Source: Rehmannia glutinosa
Lineage: Eukaryota > Streptophyta > Magnoliopsida > Lamiales > Orobanchaceae
Assembly: GCA_016081115.2 (NCBI GenBank)
Contig: JABTTQ020001791.1
Location: 243,809 to 307,808 of the forward strand
Length of the DNA stretch: 64,000 nt
Direction of reading: 5' to 3'
The translations under genes and the position numbers were made by a program. The notes beneath the pieces were generated by a model. It was not told where the DNA came from. It searched no databases and saw only the letters and a program-made list of their open reading frames with translations. Positions 23,855-35,123 of the stretch are shown one piece after another (the stretch's first letter is position 1; every line of letters starts with the position of its first letter).

Positions 23855-24312
23855 TAACGGGGACTCTCGTAAGGAGTCCCCTTCCTCTGGGGTTTTAGCC
23901 GGAAGAAAAAGATTTTTACTAGGACCTCCTTGTGAGGAGGCCCCTCCCATCTGGGGTTTTGGAAGGGGTCATCCGACCTGGGGTCTTAGCCGGGTGAGGC
24001 CATCCCCTTTGGGGTCTTAGCCGGGGGAGGTTAATTACTAGGACCTCTTATGAGGACGCCCTCCCATTCGGGGTTTTAATCGGAAAAGGGTCATCCCACT
24101 CGGGGTCTTATGGGTAAGGCCATCCCTAGGGTTTTAGCCGAAGGAGATAATTACTAGACCTCTTATGATGAGGCCCTCCCATCCGGGGTCTTAGTAAGAA
24201 GGAGTCATCCTACCCGGTCTTAGCCGGTGAGGCCATCCCTCCGATGTCTTAGTGGAGAAGGTTATTTACGAGGACCCCGGTGATGGGAGGCCCTGTCATC
24301 CTAAGTCAGAGC
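23855..24312. repeat. Degenerate tandem array, period about 115-120 bases
   Basis: Landmarks recur at roughly even spacing: ACTAGGACCTCC at about 23919, ACTAGGACCTC at about 24037, ACTAGACCTC at about 24153, ACGAGGACCCC at about 24267. Each is followed by GAGGCCCTCCCATC, GGGGTTTTAGCCGG and one or two GTCATCC...GGGGTCTTAGCCGG sub-units. The sub-unit of about 38-45 bases is itself repeated, giving a higher-order structure. Non-coding. Confidence 0.75.
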
Positions 24313-24619
24313 GTAAAGATGGGGTTTGTTGAGGAGAGTGTCTAACCGGTCATTAACTCTGGCAATGTGTGTCCATTAGTTTCACCCTGGCCATGTGTGG
24401 CCATTAATCGCATTCATCACATCAAAATAGGAAACGCAAAAACATTTTATTTCATTATAATGAAAATCTTTACGCCTTTAAGTGAAAAAACATGACTCGA
24501 AATATAAATAAATATTTAACATCTCTGGGCTTGAAACAAACTAAAAATGATAAAATAAAGTAAAAATACTAAGGCCCTCGAGAGGTCGATGGGAGTTGGT
24601 GAAGGGTGTTTAAGGAGAA

Positions 24620-26055
24620 TTCACTTCATCTTCAGTGTCATCAGTCGGTGTGTCCAGATAGTCCCTATGTCCCCAATAATGACGCTATCTCTGTCTTCTA
24701 GAAGAGTCCTGGCAAAAGGGGAAGTGTTGGTGAGGTGATTCCAAGCTAACCCAAGATGTGATGTTCAGAGCTTATGTCGTTAGGGCAGAGTATTTTCAGA
24801 GTGATGAGTCGGACTGTCCTCCTCATGTGATATAGGGCATCCCCAATTGATGTCTTCCCGAGTCCGATCATGGTCCAGGTAATCCACGTACTCTAGCAGG
24901 TGGCCTTTCAGAATTAAATTTTTGAGAGAGGCTCTTAACTATATGCAAGCCTCCATGGTGTATTATTTGTCGTAATAGAAGTAACAAAAACGCTTGGACT
25001 TGCACCGTTCAAAACTGTACCTCATCTCCGCGGGGAGGTTCTATGATTTTGCCTCGAGCAATGGCAAGATTTCTAATAGCGGTGCATTCAATGGAATTAT
25101 TATCTTCCTTGATTTCTTCTCACGACTTCTAGGCTGGCTCTGGAGATCCTTTTTGGCATTTCGCTTGTTCCTCCAGGGTGGCTTTAATTCTTCATCTCCG
25201 TTGCTGGGTGCTCTTCCGGAGTGGGCATTTCTTCCTGGAGTAGGGAGAGTTCCTTCATTTGAGATGCCCTGAGCACGCTCTCGGAGAGCGATACATCGCT
25301 GCATCCTTGTCAATATCTCTTGCTGGATGTTGGTTACTTCATTTACAGTCTCCACGAGTTGTCCTCGAGATTGCGTAATGGCTCCCCCACGTTAGTCGAA
25401 TAGGTTTGTGATGGTCTCGTAGTTCTTCTTGTTGGCGAAAAACTATTGCATGAAAGCCTCCACAAACCGGTGCATCGTGGGTAATAGAGTCCTCCGGAGC
25501 CGATCGAACCAAGCCCGGCTTTCTTGGTCAAGGTACTTAAAGGCTTTGCAGTAGTCAGCATCCGTCATTTCATAGAGCTCTGCCTCCGCATAGAACTTGT
25601 TCAAATGTTCCTAAGGATCTCCGGTTCCATCGTATTCTGGGAGATTGGACGTCCTAACCCCCAGGGGTAGTTGTTCCACTAAGATATCAAGGCTCAATGG
25701 ACAGTCTTTCTTCGAAGCTATAGCTTGTGAATGAGTATGGCTGGATAATGTTGCTTGAGTTTCTTTGACTGCAGACGCCACTTCTTGGTTTTTGATGCGT
25801 CCTTCATCTTCTTCTCCTTGCCCTTCCACGTAAAGCTCTTCACTCGCGGGCAGAGTTTGGGATAGAGCTACATTGGTTTCGGCAGCAGCTTGATGCCTCA
25901 AGACGTTCCGTGCAACTGCTTCTAACAGGATCTGAAGAGCTTCCTTAGTTAGATGAAATTAATTCATCGGGCGGAGCACCTCCGGGGGCAGGAGGTGGCG
26001 CCCTTCTTTCTTGCGGGAGTGGCGGTGCCCTTCCGATGGAATGGTCGCTGGCTTC
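24620..26055 (-). pseudogene. Gypsy gag (minus strand), 5' end cut
   Basis: Read right to left, a Pro-rich N-terminus (LPQERRAPPPAPGGAPP) is followed by LRHQAAAETNVALSQTLPAS, then the gag core: LGVRTSNLPEYDGTGDP, EHLNKFYAEAELYEMTDADY, CKAFKYLDQESRAWFDRLR and RFVEAFMQ. After that come VTNIQQEILTRMQRCIALRE and a basic segment (LKPPWRNKRNAKKD), then FCYFYYDK...MEACIQLR-like sequence matching the usual CRFHRDKGH.TEEC.QLR block near 24940-25000. Stops and shifts interrupt it. No protease or RT follows; the tandem array and the antisense ORF lie there instead. Confidence 0.72.
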
Positions 26056-26064
26056 TCGCTGTCT

Positions 26065-29000
26065 TGATGTAAACTGTTAACTTTGGATAACGAACTTTGT
26101 GAACAATCGGTCTATTTTAAAACTGATGTAAACTATTAACTTTGGATAACGAACTTTGTGAATAATCGATGTAGAATACTAGCATTCTACATCAGTTACT
26201 TCACCAACCGATGTAAACAGTGTATATTCTACATCGATTATTCAAAACAACCGATGTAAATGGTGTATATTCTACATCGGTTTCTTTGGACCCCCGAGGT
26301 AAAAGACTACATTCGACATCGATTGTATTAGGAGCCGAGGTAAATAATTAATAAATATTACATCGGTTTCTTTATCAACCGATGTAAAGTTTTAGTTTTT
26401 TTTATTTGCTATATTTTTACAGGCCCTTAAACAACTAGCGCATAGATATATACAATATAATAGGCGGTCTCAGTGCAAGAACAACAATATCAAAACAATT
26501 TAACCAAAATTTTACCAACATTAAGACTACAATTCAAACCAAAATACCAATGTACCAATACGACAACAATTCAAACCAAAATAATGCACCAACAATACAA
26601 CAACATTTCAAGCCAAAATACAATTGTACCAACAATAGAACACATTGCAATACTAAGTCGATTATTTAGCAGATCTAAATCATCATGTATAATACACTTG
26701 GTTGCTTCAAAATATCGAATATCCGACCATGACATAAAAATGATCTCTCGCGTGCCATTTTCCAAATTATATCCCAATGGTAAATTGTGACAACAGTCTG
26801 CAAATATAATACGATGAACGAATTAGCTCCTTGAAAAGTAACAAAAGCTTCATAAGTAGTTGGAAAGAAAACTCAAGGCCTAGAAGTTAAATGAGAAGCA
26901 CAAGTACCATCATTCTTTTGCTGGTACCATATTTAATTAAGAAAAACTCCATTTTCTCTTGTCATGCTAGAGAAAAACATTGTACTAGACAACCAGGGAT
27001 CCTAAGAAAGCTACACAAGATTGTCCCCAACATATTTGCACACTACAGAGAAAAAATATTTCCAGAAAGCTACACAAGATTGTCCCCAACATCAGGTGAT
27101 GTACTCATCAGCGAGGTTCTACCATTTCCAGAAGACAAAAACTGCACAGACATCAAAGAAGGATCCATCGCAGATTCAATCTCGAGAAAGTCAAAATCAA
27201 ATGTATCAAAATTCTTTAAACTAATTATAAATAAATATAATAATAATCCATCCCAACATATATACAACCCAATAATTATTCATCCCATGTATCAATCCCC
27301 AGACAATAGCATATCCAACAGTAATTCCAGATACAAAGGTGACTCTTAATCACTTTTCAAAGTATCATACACATGTGCTCGCTGGAAGAGCTCTTGTCCA
27401 ACGTCACGAATCATGTCCTCTAACCGATCGTCCATATCAGAACTTGTCTACTCAGTTGGAATGTCTACCAACTCACCATGCCATATCCATGTTGTATAAT
27501 TCTTATTTATTCCATCACAAATAAGATGTTCCAATATTTCGTCAACTTCCTGTAGTCTCCCATTCAAACAGTGATACAAGGACAATAGTAATTTCATCGA
27601 GTGTCGTTCGATTTAGTCGAGCAAATTCTAGAAACCTTTCAACTCCTCTCTCATACTCATCGCTTATGCGACTTGCATTCATCCAACTTCGATTCATTTT
27701 TGTCCTTTTATCAAATGTGTCAATAAGAGCGAGAATAACTATTAACAACAAGAAGAAGAATTTAAATGATCATCATATATATAAACTGTAGGTGGTCACC
27801 ATTTCTTTACAACATAAGTAATATTTAAAGATTGTATTTTCAAACAAGTGGAAAACTTTAATATGTCACATGACCTACTACTGCACTTCACAATGCCATC
27901 ACTATTGATGTCTGTCTCAGTCACCAACAAGGTTTGTAGCCTCAAAATGAAGAATTTTATGATTAAGTTAATTTTAAAACTAACTTGGGGTTTAGTTTAG
28001 TATGATTAAAAAATAATTCAACTATCTTTTTAAAATTAGAAATAGACCTTCATATTAATTTCTATTTACTAATTGTACCTTCAGCACTCAGCAGAGAGTG
28101 TTTGTTAAGCCAACACAACTATAATTATATATTTTTGTAATTAAACTAAACTTTCAGGGTAACTTTTATATATTTTTATATATATTTTAATGAATTTACT
28201 TGTTTCTTATGGGGTTGGGGGATGGCTCAGTAAACTAAGGCTTGAAATGGAACTTGTCATATTTTTTTCCAGAACTTGGTAACAAATTGAAAAAAAAAGA
28301 CTAAGTGAAATTATTTCATGTTATGATATGAATAGGAAGAGATGTGTACAATTATTGATGAAAGGCATAATGAAAAGCTCAAACATGACCTAACAAAAGG
28401 AAAATTTGAACTTTAACTGTGCTATATGACATACCTACAACATGGACTTGAATGATGAATATGCCATCCATAATTAAATTTTTTAGCAGCTGAGCTTGAA
28501 TGATAAATGTAAACATAAGAAAAACAAACGTAAACAGACTGTGTATTTTCTCACAACTCTGAGTTCAATTCAATTAAGTCACATAACCTTCTGAGTTCTA
28601 ATAGATATTAAAATGTTTTGAGGTACTTTAACTGGCATTAATCTTTAATTGATACCCTTGTGGAAGGTAAACTGATTTTTCTACTTTTTCATCTAAATAC
28701 CAAACATTTCAGCATCAAGCAGTTGAACTGTGCAATCAGTTCATTTCCATGATAAAAGCAACCAAACATTAATGTAAAAGATCTTTTTCGCTTTTGGAAG
28801 CACATTTCACTATTACCACCTAACACATTTCATGGGGAGAGAAAACAAATCAAATACAAAACATCTTTGTGATCTTTTGCATAGGCAAATGAAAAACACA
28901 AAATAGAAAATTCACATAGTAAATTCGATGAAAAAGAAAAAGAACACATAATACATGTAAAAACAAGAAGCACAAAAGTCGACTTTTATTAAATTTTTGA

Positions 29001-29999
29001 CCTTACTATCAAACTAAAATTGAACAAGAATTCACATAATACTTTTTAGGTCTCCTCTTGCTATATTCATAACTATCAAACTAAAATTCGTTTTGGACCT
29101 ACAATATTCATAATCCGTAATTTAGCTTTGGGAAAGTGGAATTAAAAGCACTATAATTAAATTTGAGTATCAACAAAAAAGAAATAAAACTAAACATAGA
29201 AAAATTATAAATGATGCCAAGGGAGTATTTCTCGAAATTGAATAATTTGAAGTAATTCAGTAATATCGAATTCAACCATGTGAAAAAATCAATAAAAGAA
29301 CCCTTTCTCTAATTGTCAAGAAATTGGGTCAAACCCGAGTAGGGAACTCAAGTGATGGATGTTGTTGTTGGATTAGTGGTCGTGAACTCAACTTAGTGGC
29401 ACGTATCTTTCCTAGTTTCACCACGTTATCATTGACCGTAGTTGCAACCCCTTCATTCCATCTAAGACAGAGCGAAGCTAGGTTTAGCATGAAGGCGAAA
29501 ATGGATTTAAGCTAGGGTTTGCTAGAATCGGTTCTAAATCAAAATTAGGCAGAGTCAATGGTAGGGTGATGGGGATGGTGGTGTCGATTGCAGAGAGATC
29601 GAATGGGAGATCGGTTGCAGAGGGATGGTGGTGTCCAATGCTGGGGATGAAGGAGACGGTAGATGGAATATGCGCGGAGATGAGAAAAGAGGTCGAGGGA
29701 GCAGGTTTAACATAAAAGATTTCTACAACGGTTATTTGAGAGAACAGTGTAAATCATGTAATTGGTACTTTTATATCGGTTCATTTATTGAACCGTTCTA
29801 AAGATGTTACATGTTCTACAGCAGTTTGGACGGGAACCGCTGTAAAAATTAATTTAATAATAATTTTACATCGGTTCCTTCACAAAACCGCTGTAAATTT
29901 CTAAGTAATTCACAATTATGCCACCGGGTACTTATTTACAGTGGTTACTTAAGGAACCGATGTAATGTGGCGATGTAAAAGCCCTATTTTGTAGTAGTG
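26065..29999. mobile_element. CACTA (En/Spm-like) transposon, left terminus missing
   Basis: The right end is CGATGTAAAAGCCCTATTTTGTAGTAGTG at 29971-29999, i.e. CACTACTACAAAATAGGGC on the minus strand, a typical CACTA terminal inverted repeat. Subterminal ACATCGGTT / AACCGATGTAAA motifs cluster on both sides (26170-26400 and 29750-29970). On the left no CACTA terminus is seen; the sequence starts within the subterminal repeats. The middle (26400-29720) is AT-rich with only short weak frames and no transposase motif, so it is non-autonomous. The right end abuts the last codons of the NLR pseudogene. Confidence 0.8.
26070..26170 (+). repeat. Direct repeat of about 50 bases at the truncated CACTA end
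   Basis: TGATGTAAACTGTTAACTTTGGATAACGAACTTTGTGAACAATCG is followed immediately by a nearly identical copy with TATT and AATAATCG changes. It marks the truncated left side of the CACTA element. Confidence 0.85.
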
Positions 30000-30717
30000 T
30001 GTTTTCAGTTGGTCCTCTTTTATTTGCTTTGTAGAAGCCACAACTGAAGGGTTACAATCAACTAGCTCAATCATATTAAGATTTGGAATGCTTCCATTTC
30101 GCAAAAGGTTCCCCTTTAACTTGTAGTAGTGCCTAATAATTAGACGCTCAAGAAATGGAAAACAACCATCATAGCTCTCCAAAGTGCACCGGATCGTATT
30201 TCCAAGTAGTACAAATTTAAGTTGCGAAAAGTCATCTTCAATTGTCTCCCACTCTGGCCCACGAAAGGCATTGCATCGCAATTAGAGCACTTCAAGAGTT
30301 GGCAATGAAGCTTCCCACAGATATCTAAACCCACTAAAATTCAACTTTTTAAAAGTTGACGAGAAAATTGAAAGATGAGACGGTGGGGAAAGAACAACCT
30401 CAGATTTGAGTTCAGGATTCATAATGAAACATTTGAGTGATTCTAATCTATGGAGATTAGAAATATGTTCGAAGAAACTCAAGGGTTGAGAAGCATCTTT
30501 AGGCGCCAGTTTAAATCGAATTCTTAATTTAATTTCTTTAGATTATGGACTCTTTTAAGGACCTCCTTAGTACAACTGCGAACGCTCACATCTAAAAGCG
30601 TTATGAGGTTTAGTAAGATAGCATCGTCACGAGGATTCAGTAGGTTGCTTCCCATGATATGAGATCCTAATTCAGCTCTTTCATATCCCAGATCTCCATA
30701 GGCAGATACGACTGAGT

Positions 30718-31119
30718 TGTGACGGCCGGGGTCAAAGAGGGCGGGAGTGATCGCCGGCAAGAAGGGACGGACAAGAGTGGCTCTGGCAAAGCTTCTAGGT
30801 GGAGGGGGACATGAATGAACCGATCCCACACCGAAGAAGAAGAGATTCTCGAGATGCCAGTAGGTATGAGACTATACTGATTGAGGAGAGCTTAAAAGAT
30901 TTGATAGGTACTACTCATACCAACAAGATGCATCTTCTTTTCTCGGTGCTCATCTCATAAAACTCGAAGTTAAGCGTGCTTGGCCCGGAGCAATTGTGGG
31001 ATGGGTGACCACCGGGAAGCGGCCTCTCGTGGTGCGCATGAGTGAGGACAAAGCGCTACTGGAAAGACTCGTGTTGGTTTGTGAGACGATCGCCGATCCG
31101 GGAAGGTAGGCCGTTACAG
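30718..31119 (+). repeat. Cassandra 5' LTR with 5S rRNA-like segment
   Basis: The 5S-like part lies at about 30910-31037: CTCATACCAACAAGATGCATC, then CGAAGTTAAGCGTGCTTGG (box A region) and GGGATGGGTGACC (box C region), ending GGTGCGC. In a true 5S gene these are the internal RNA polymerase III promoter. Relative to a 5S gene there are indels, and the body is not expected to fold as 5S rRNA. Confidence 0.9.
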
Positions 31120-31189
31120 ATGGTATCAGAGCATGGCCTCTCCTAGTAAGGTGTGGTTCAGGGACGAACCAAGCGGAATCTAGTGGGCT

Positions 31190-31583
31190 TGTGACGCCCG
31201 GGTCCGAAGAGGGCGGGGAGTGATCGCCGGTGCAAAAAGGCACGGACAAGGAGCGACTCCTGGCAGCTTCTAGGCGGAGAGGGACATAAATGAACCGATC
31301 CCACACCAAGACGAAGAGATTCTCGAGGCCGTGTAGGTATGAGACTATACAGTTGAGGAGAGCTTAAAAGATTTGATAGGTACTACTCATACCAACAAGA
31401 TGCATCTTCTTTTCTGGTGCTCATCTCATAAAAACTCCGAAGTTAAGTGTGCTTGGCCCAGAGCAATTGTGGGATGGGTGACCCCCTGGAAAGCAGCTCT
31501 CAGGGTGCGCGTGAGTGAGGACAAAGCGCACAAAGACTCGTGTTGGTTTGTGAGGACGTCGATGTGGAAGGCGGGCCGTTACA
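31190..31583 (+). repeat. Cassandra 3' LTR with 5S rRNA-like segment
   Basis: Homologous along its length to 30718-31119. The 5S-like part is at about 31382-31510, with CTCCGAAGTTAAGTGTGCTTGG and GGGATGGGTGACCCCCTGG. The box A region has AAGTGTG where the 5' LTR has AAGCGTG. The two LTRs differ at many sites, consistent with an insertion that is not recent. Confidence 0.9.
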
Positions 31584-33434
31584 TGAGTGCTAGAGGATTT
31601 GATGCTCGATGTTGGTGGACTACCAAGAATCAAGGTTCCAAAGTTTGGATATTGAACAAAGGATATTTTCATTAATAGTAAGTGCAAGGTACCTTAGGTG
31701 AAATAATTTCAGATTTTTATTTGGAACTCGTAGAAACAGATTGAAAGAGCACCCACCACATTGAGCAACCTCAAACCAAAACATACTAGTATCGAGTATT
31801 GATGAGGTGGACTAGTGCATAGAAGAGAACGGCAGCTTGAAATGGATGCAATCGAGTTGTACACATCTTTGATGGTGAATAAAATATTCTTGTTCATGCA
31901 TAATCGGCACTAACTCTTTATTCTTTCGCAAAACAATCAACACAACTATTCAAGAAATCGAAGAATTTGTTCTGTCCAGCTACTGTATTTCAAAGATGCC
32001 AAAAGACTGAATGAAGACTGCATGTTTTGATTCCTTTTTTTAGTTCTTTGGTGATGGAAAATATTACTGAAAGATATGGTTTCACTATTAGTTCTCTTCT
32101 TGTGGACCACAACAAGACTTCTGGAGAGAAGCCTCTCCAAACATTCCACTACTAGTCCTTCTGCGGTTTCGTTAATACGTGGTGCAAGAATTCCTTAAGC
32201 ACTCCACAACTTGATGAACTTTGAGAAGGGGATCTCATATTTTTGATGGAAAATTCCCATGTAGAGAAAGAATGATTTTAAATGTTCGGGTAAATACTCA
32301 TAGCTTGGATGTAGTACCTTTGATATTCTATCATATGCATCCGTAAACCAAACTTTGTTTTTTTTCGCTTGTCCCAAGATTTATACTCTTGTTAGATTCG
32401 GACAAGAGTTCAACAACCATTAGGATAAGAAGAGGAAGACCTTCAAAATTCTTGACAATTTTTTCCACCTTTCTCAAGATGAGGAGGGAAAATATTTTCA
32501 CCAAACACCTTCTCACGAAGAAGAAACCATCTTTCTTCTTTAATCATGAAACAAAAATGATGTATAGAGTTTAATGGAGCAACTTCCTCGAAATGAGTTG
32601 TCACTATGATTCAACTTCTCTTCTCTTTCTAAGTAATTTTTGCAATTCATAACATAAGGTCTTGTACCATACGTCATCCAATACAATGAGGTATCTCTTA
32701 GCCGTCAATCTCTTGGACAAGTACTCGGCTAATTTCTCATCTCCTTCCTTACAATTTTTATCACTATGAGGATTCACTTGGGCTAGAATACAACACATGA
32801 TTTTCTTTAATTGATATTTGCAGCCTACTGTTACCAACACACGACACTCAAAAAATTTGAAATTTATGGATCTTTATAAATTTCCTTTGCAAAAGTAGTC
32901 TTACCAATGCCTGCCATCCCCACGAGTGAGACACATGTGCCTTTAGATGGCCACCGATCTGTTAACTCATTTTCCTGTCAAAAGTTCCAAAGACAATCAA
33001 ACCACCACCATCATCATCAATATTTGATGAAACACCATAATCATCTTTTATATTGATGACATTTTTGGTGAATGCATTAATCTCTTACTCTACTTGATCC
33101 AAGTCTATGGAAACCATTGACAAGTCACCCTCATCATCTCCAAAGCTTTCTTCAGATTGTGAAATAACTTGCTTTGAAACATGTAAATCAAGGGCATCTT
33201 CTAATTTCCATACTGCCTCTTTGATTTCTTCATCAAAAGTCTTCAAGTGTCGATTAACGACCCTCTCGCCGCTGATGCTCATCCAGTTCAATTTATCGAG
33301 AAATCGCCTTAAGAATAAAACCTCATTGTATGCAGATATTATGATTTCTTTACAACGTGTGATAATCATAGTACGAGAAGAATCTTGAATGCGCTCAATT
33401 GTCAGCTTAAGCGAAATCACAGCCGCGTAAGCTG

Positions 33435-34852
33435 ATACGTGCATTTAGGGGCTTAAAATGATATATATCTGATACATTTTCATGTATATTTAGTGTGTTT
33501 TTTTTGGTATCGTTAGAAGGGCATGATATTGCGTAATCTTGTAAATTTTTATAGAAAACGGCTTAATCAAAGAAATATCGGTTGAAAGGCCCGGATAAAA
33601 TTGACGAGTGCAAAGAGAAGATCAAAAAGACGAAGAAACCAGACAAAATCACTTCACACGGCCTAACCGTGGCAAATCCGTGTGAAAAATGACATATCCG
33701 TGAAGTTGGGAAGAAACAAGGGTCAAAAACAAGCCGCTACTGGACCATGTGAAATCCATACGTGCGTGTGAGGTGTATCTTTGCGTGAAAGGCTACACGG
33801 ACGGGCCGTAGGTGTGACGTCTTGTCTTGGATTTTGGTATCCTTTTCTAACTCAAACTCCTCTCCAAATCTCTCCAAGCATCTATTAAAGGGACCTATGG
33901 GGCTGCATTTAAAATTACAATATCAATACCACATACAAGACATCAAATTACATAGGGATACAAGATCTAAGGTCTTCTCGAGAGAGAGGAGGGCTAAGTC
34001 GCGAAGAACACCACAAGGCCTTTCGCATCTACGGAAGCACAAGAGCTTCGAAGGCTTGGAAAGAGAATCCATCCTGACAAGAAGGGGTTTTCTATCTTAG
34101 TTTAGATCTCTTGTCTGCGCTTAAACAATGTCACAATGTTGATTTCAAGTTTGTCTATGAATTTGTTATCAATGTTTGGAAAATCTTTCGGATCTTAGGG
34201 GCATAATCAAAACTGTGGCTTCATGTTAAATCTTGATTAATTATTTTCTTAATTGATTCATATTTTATATTTTATTAATTCGAGTGCGTATTCTTAAATT
34301 GCTTTTTATCTGATCAATAATTAGTATGTCATATTTATTAGTGCGAAATTCAGAAGAGGAGTTCTAACAAAGACAAAAATTGAATTGGGACAAAAATAGG
34401 TGTATCGAGTCGGAGACCTACAAATTGTTTGTGAGGAGTTATTCAATTCATAGATCTTTTGGGAGTTAATAATAGTTGTATCAGTCGGGAGACTTACAAT
34501 TATTATACCCGGGGGGAAATAGACTAACTTAGGAGTTGAACCCATATAATTGTATGACTTGGTTTTAAAACTTTAATTGGATTTAATGTTAAAGAAACAT
34601 GTTGAGATTATGTGCCTAAGGTTGCTTCCGTGGTTGTTGAAAATACTTGTGGGGTTAGCATTATTTATTTTTCTTTAGTTTTCGATTTTTACTAAACTCT
34701 TGATATTCGGTCACTTCAATAAAATTAGAATGCGATGTTATTATAGCCTAAGTGTTCGTAGTCAATCCCTGAGGAATACGACCTTTCTTGCCATTATTCT
34801 ATAAACTATACCGTACACTTGCAGTTGTAAATCCAAATTTTTTTGGCGAACA
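33435..34852 (+). repeat. 5' LTR of a Gypsy element (Asp-tRNA-type PBS)
   Basis: Begins TGATACGTGCATTTAGGGGC and ends TTGGCGAACA. It is followed by TGGCTCTGTTGCCGGGGA (34859-34876), close to the Asp-tRNA primer site TGGCGCCGTTGCCGGGGA used by Athila/Tat-type Gypsy elements. The inverted solo copy at 8025-9671 confirms both ends. The left end lies at the start codon of the NLR pseudogene. The middle has CACACGG/CGTGTGA-rich sequence. The 3' LTR is absent. Confidence 0.85.
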
Positions 34853-35123
34853 AGTTTTTGGCTCTGTTGCCGGGGATTGAACGATTCTACTTAGATATAG
34901 TAATAAGTAGTTCAATCTTAATTGAAGCATTTTTTGTAAAATTTTTTTAATTTTTTTCGATTTTTTTTGAAAATTATTTTTTATTTTATTTTTCTTCGGC
35001 TCTAACATAGTTTTTGTTAAGTGCAGATAGTCCATGTTCACGCCTTCCAGATCTACCCAGCCAATACCCATTGATTTAAAAATCAAGAAAACAACGAAGC
35101 AACTAAGGAAAAGATCTAAAGCA

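Larger units (their letters stand above)
30718..31583 (+). mobile_element. Cassandra TRIM retrotransposon, complete
   Basis: Small non-coding LTR retrotransposon carrying 5S rRNA-like sequence in its LTRs. Two LTRs (402 and 394 bases) flank a 70-base interior. The target duplication TGAGT is perfect (30713-30717 and 31584-31588). The interior holds TGGTATCAGAGC (31122-31133, initiator Met tRNA PBS) and a purine-rich end GCGGAATCTAGTGGGCT just before the 3' LTR. LTRs begin TGTGACG and end GCCGTTACA. It relies on proteins from other elements to move. It sits inside the LRR-coding part of the NLR pseudogene, on the opposite strand. Confidence 0.95.
30003..33444 (-). pseudogene. CC-NBS-LRR resistance gene (R1-like), disrupted
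   Basis: Intracellular immune receptor family. Order on the minus strand: Rx_N-type coiled coil (33434-33085: AYAAVISLKLTIERI, FLRRFLDKL, WKLEDALD); P-loop GMAGIGKTTFAKEI (about 32925-32885); kinase-2 YLIVLDDVW (32690-32667); an RNBS-B-like IIVTTHFEEVA; EGLPLLI (GLPL motif, about 32430); and the ARC2-type VLHPSYEYLPEHLKSFFLYM...KFIKLW. LRRs follow from about 32150 to 30003 (KLFHLRYLAL, SISKLWNLDS, FEHISNLHRLESL, CNAFRGPEWETIE, FPFLERLIIRH, NMIELVDCNPSVVASTKQI). Many frame changes and stops occur. A Cassandra element splits the LRR at 30717/31584, a CACTA end replaces the C-terminus, and a Gypsy LTR replaces the promoter. The best match in memory is the late-blight R1 homologue group of asterids. 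Confidence 0.9.

Noticed and set aside
26473..27751. Short ORFs in the CACTA interior as transposase candidates
   Set aside because: Gln/Asn/Thr-rich low-complexity or very short frames, with no transposase motif.
29324..29515. 63-residue plus-strand ORF near the CACTA right end
   Set aside because: Short, no domain, inside a non-autonomous transposon.
30910..31510. Possible 5S rRNA genes
   Set aside because: The two 5S-like stretches lie inside Cassandra LTRs with PBS and target duplication, and both have indels relative to 5S rRNA.
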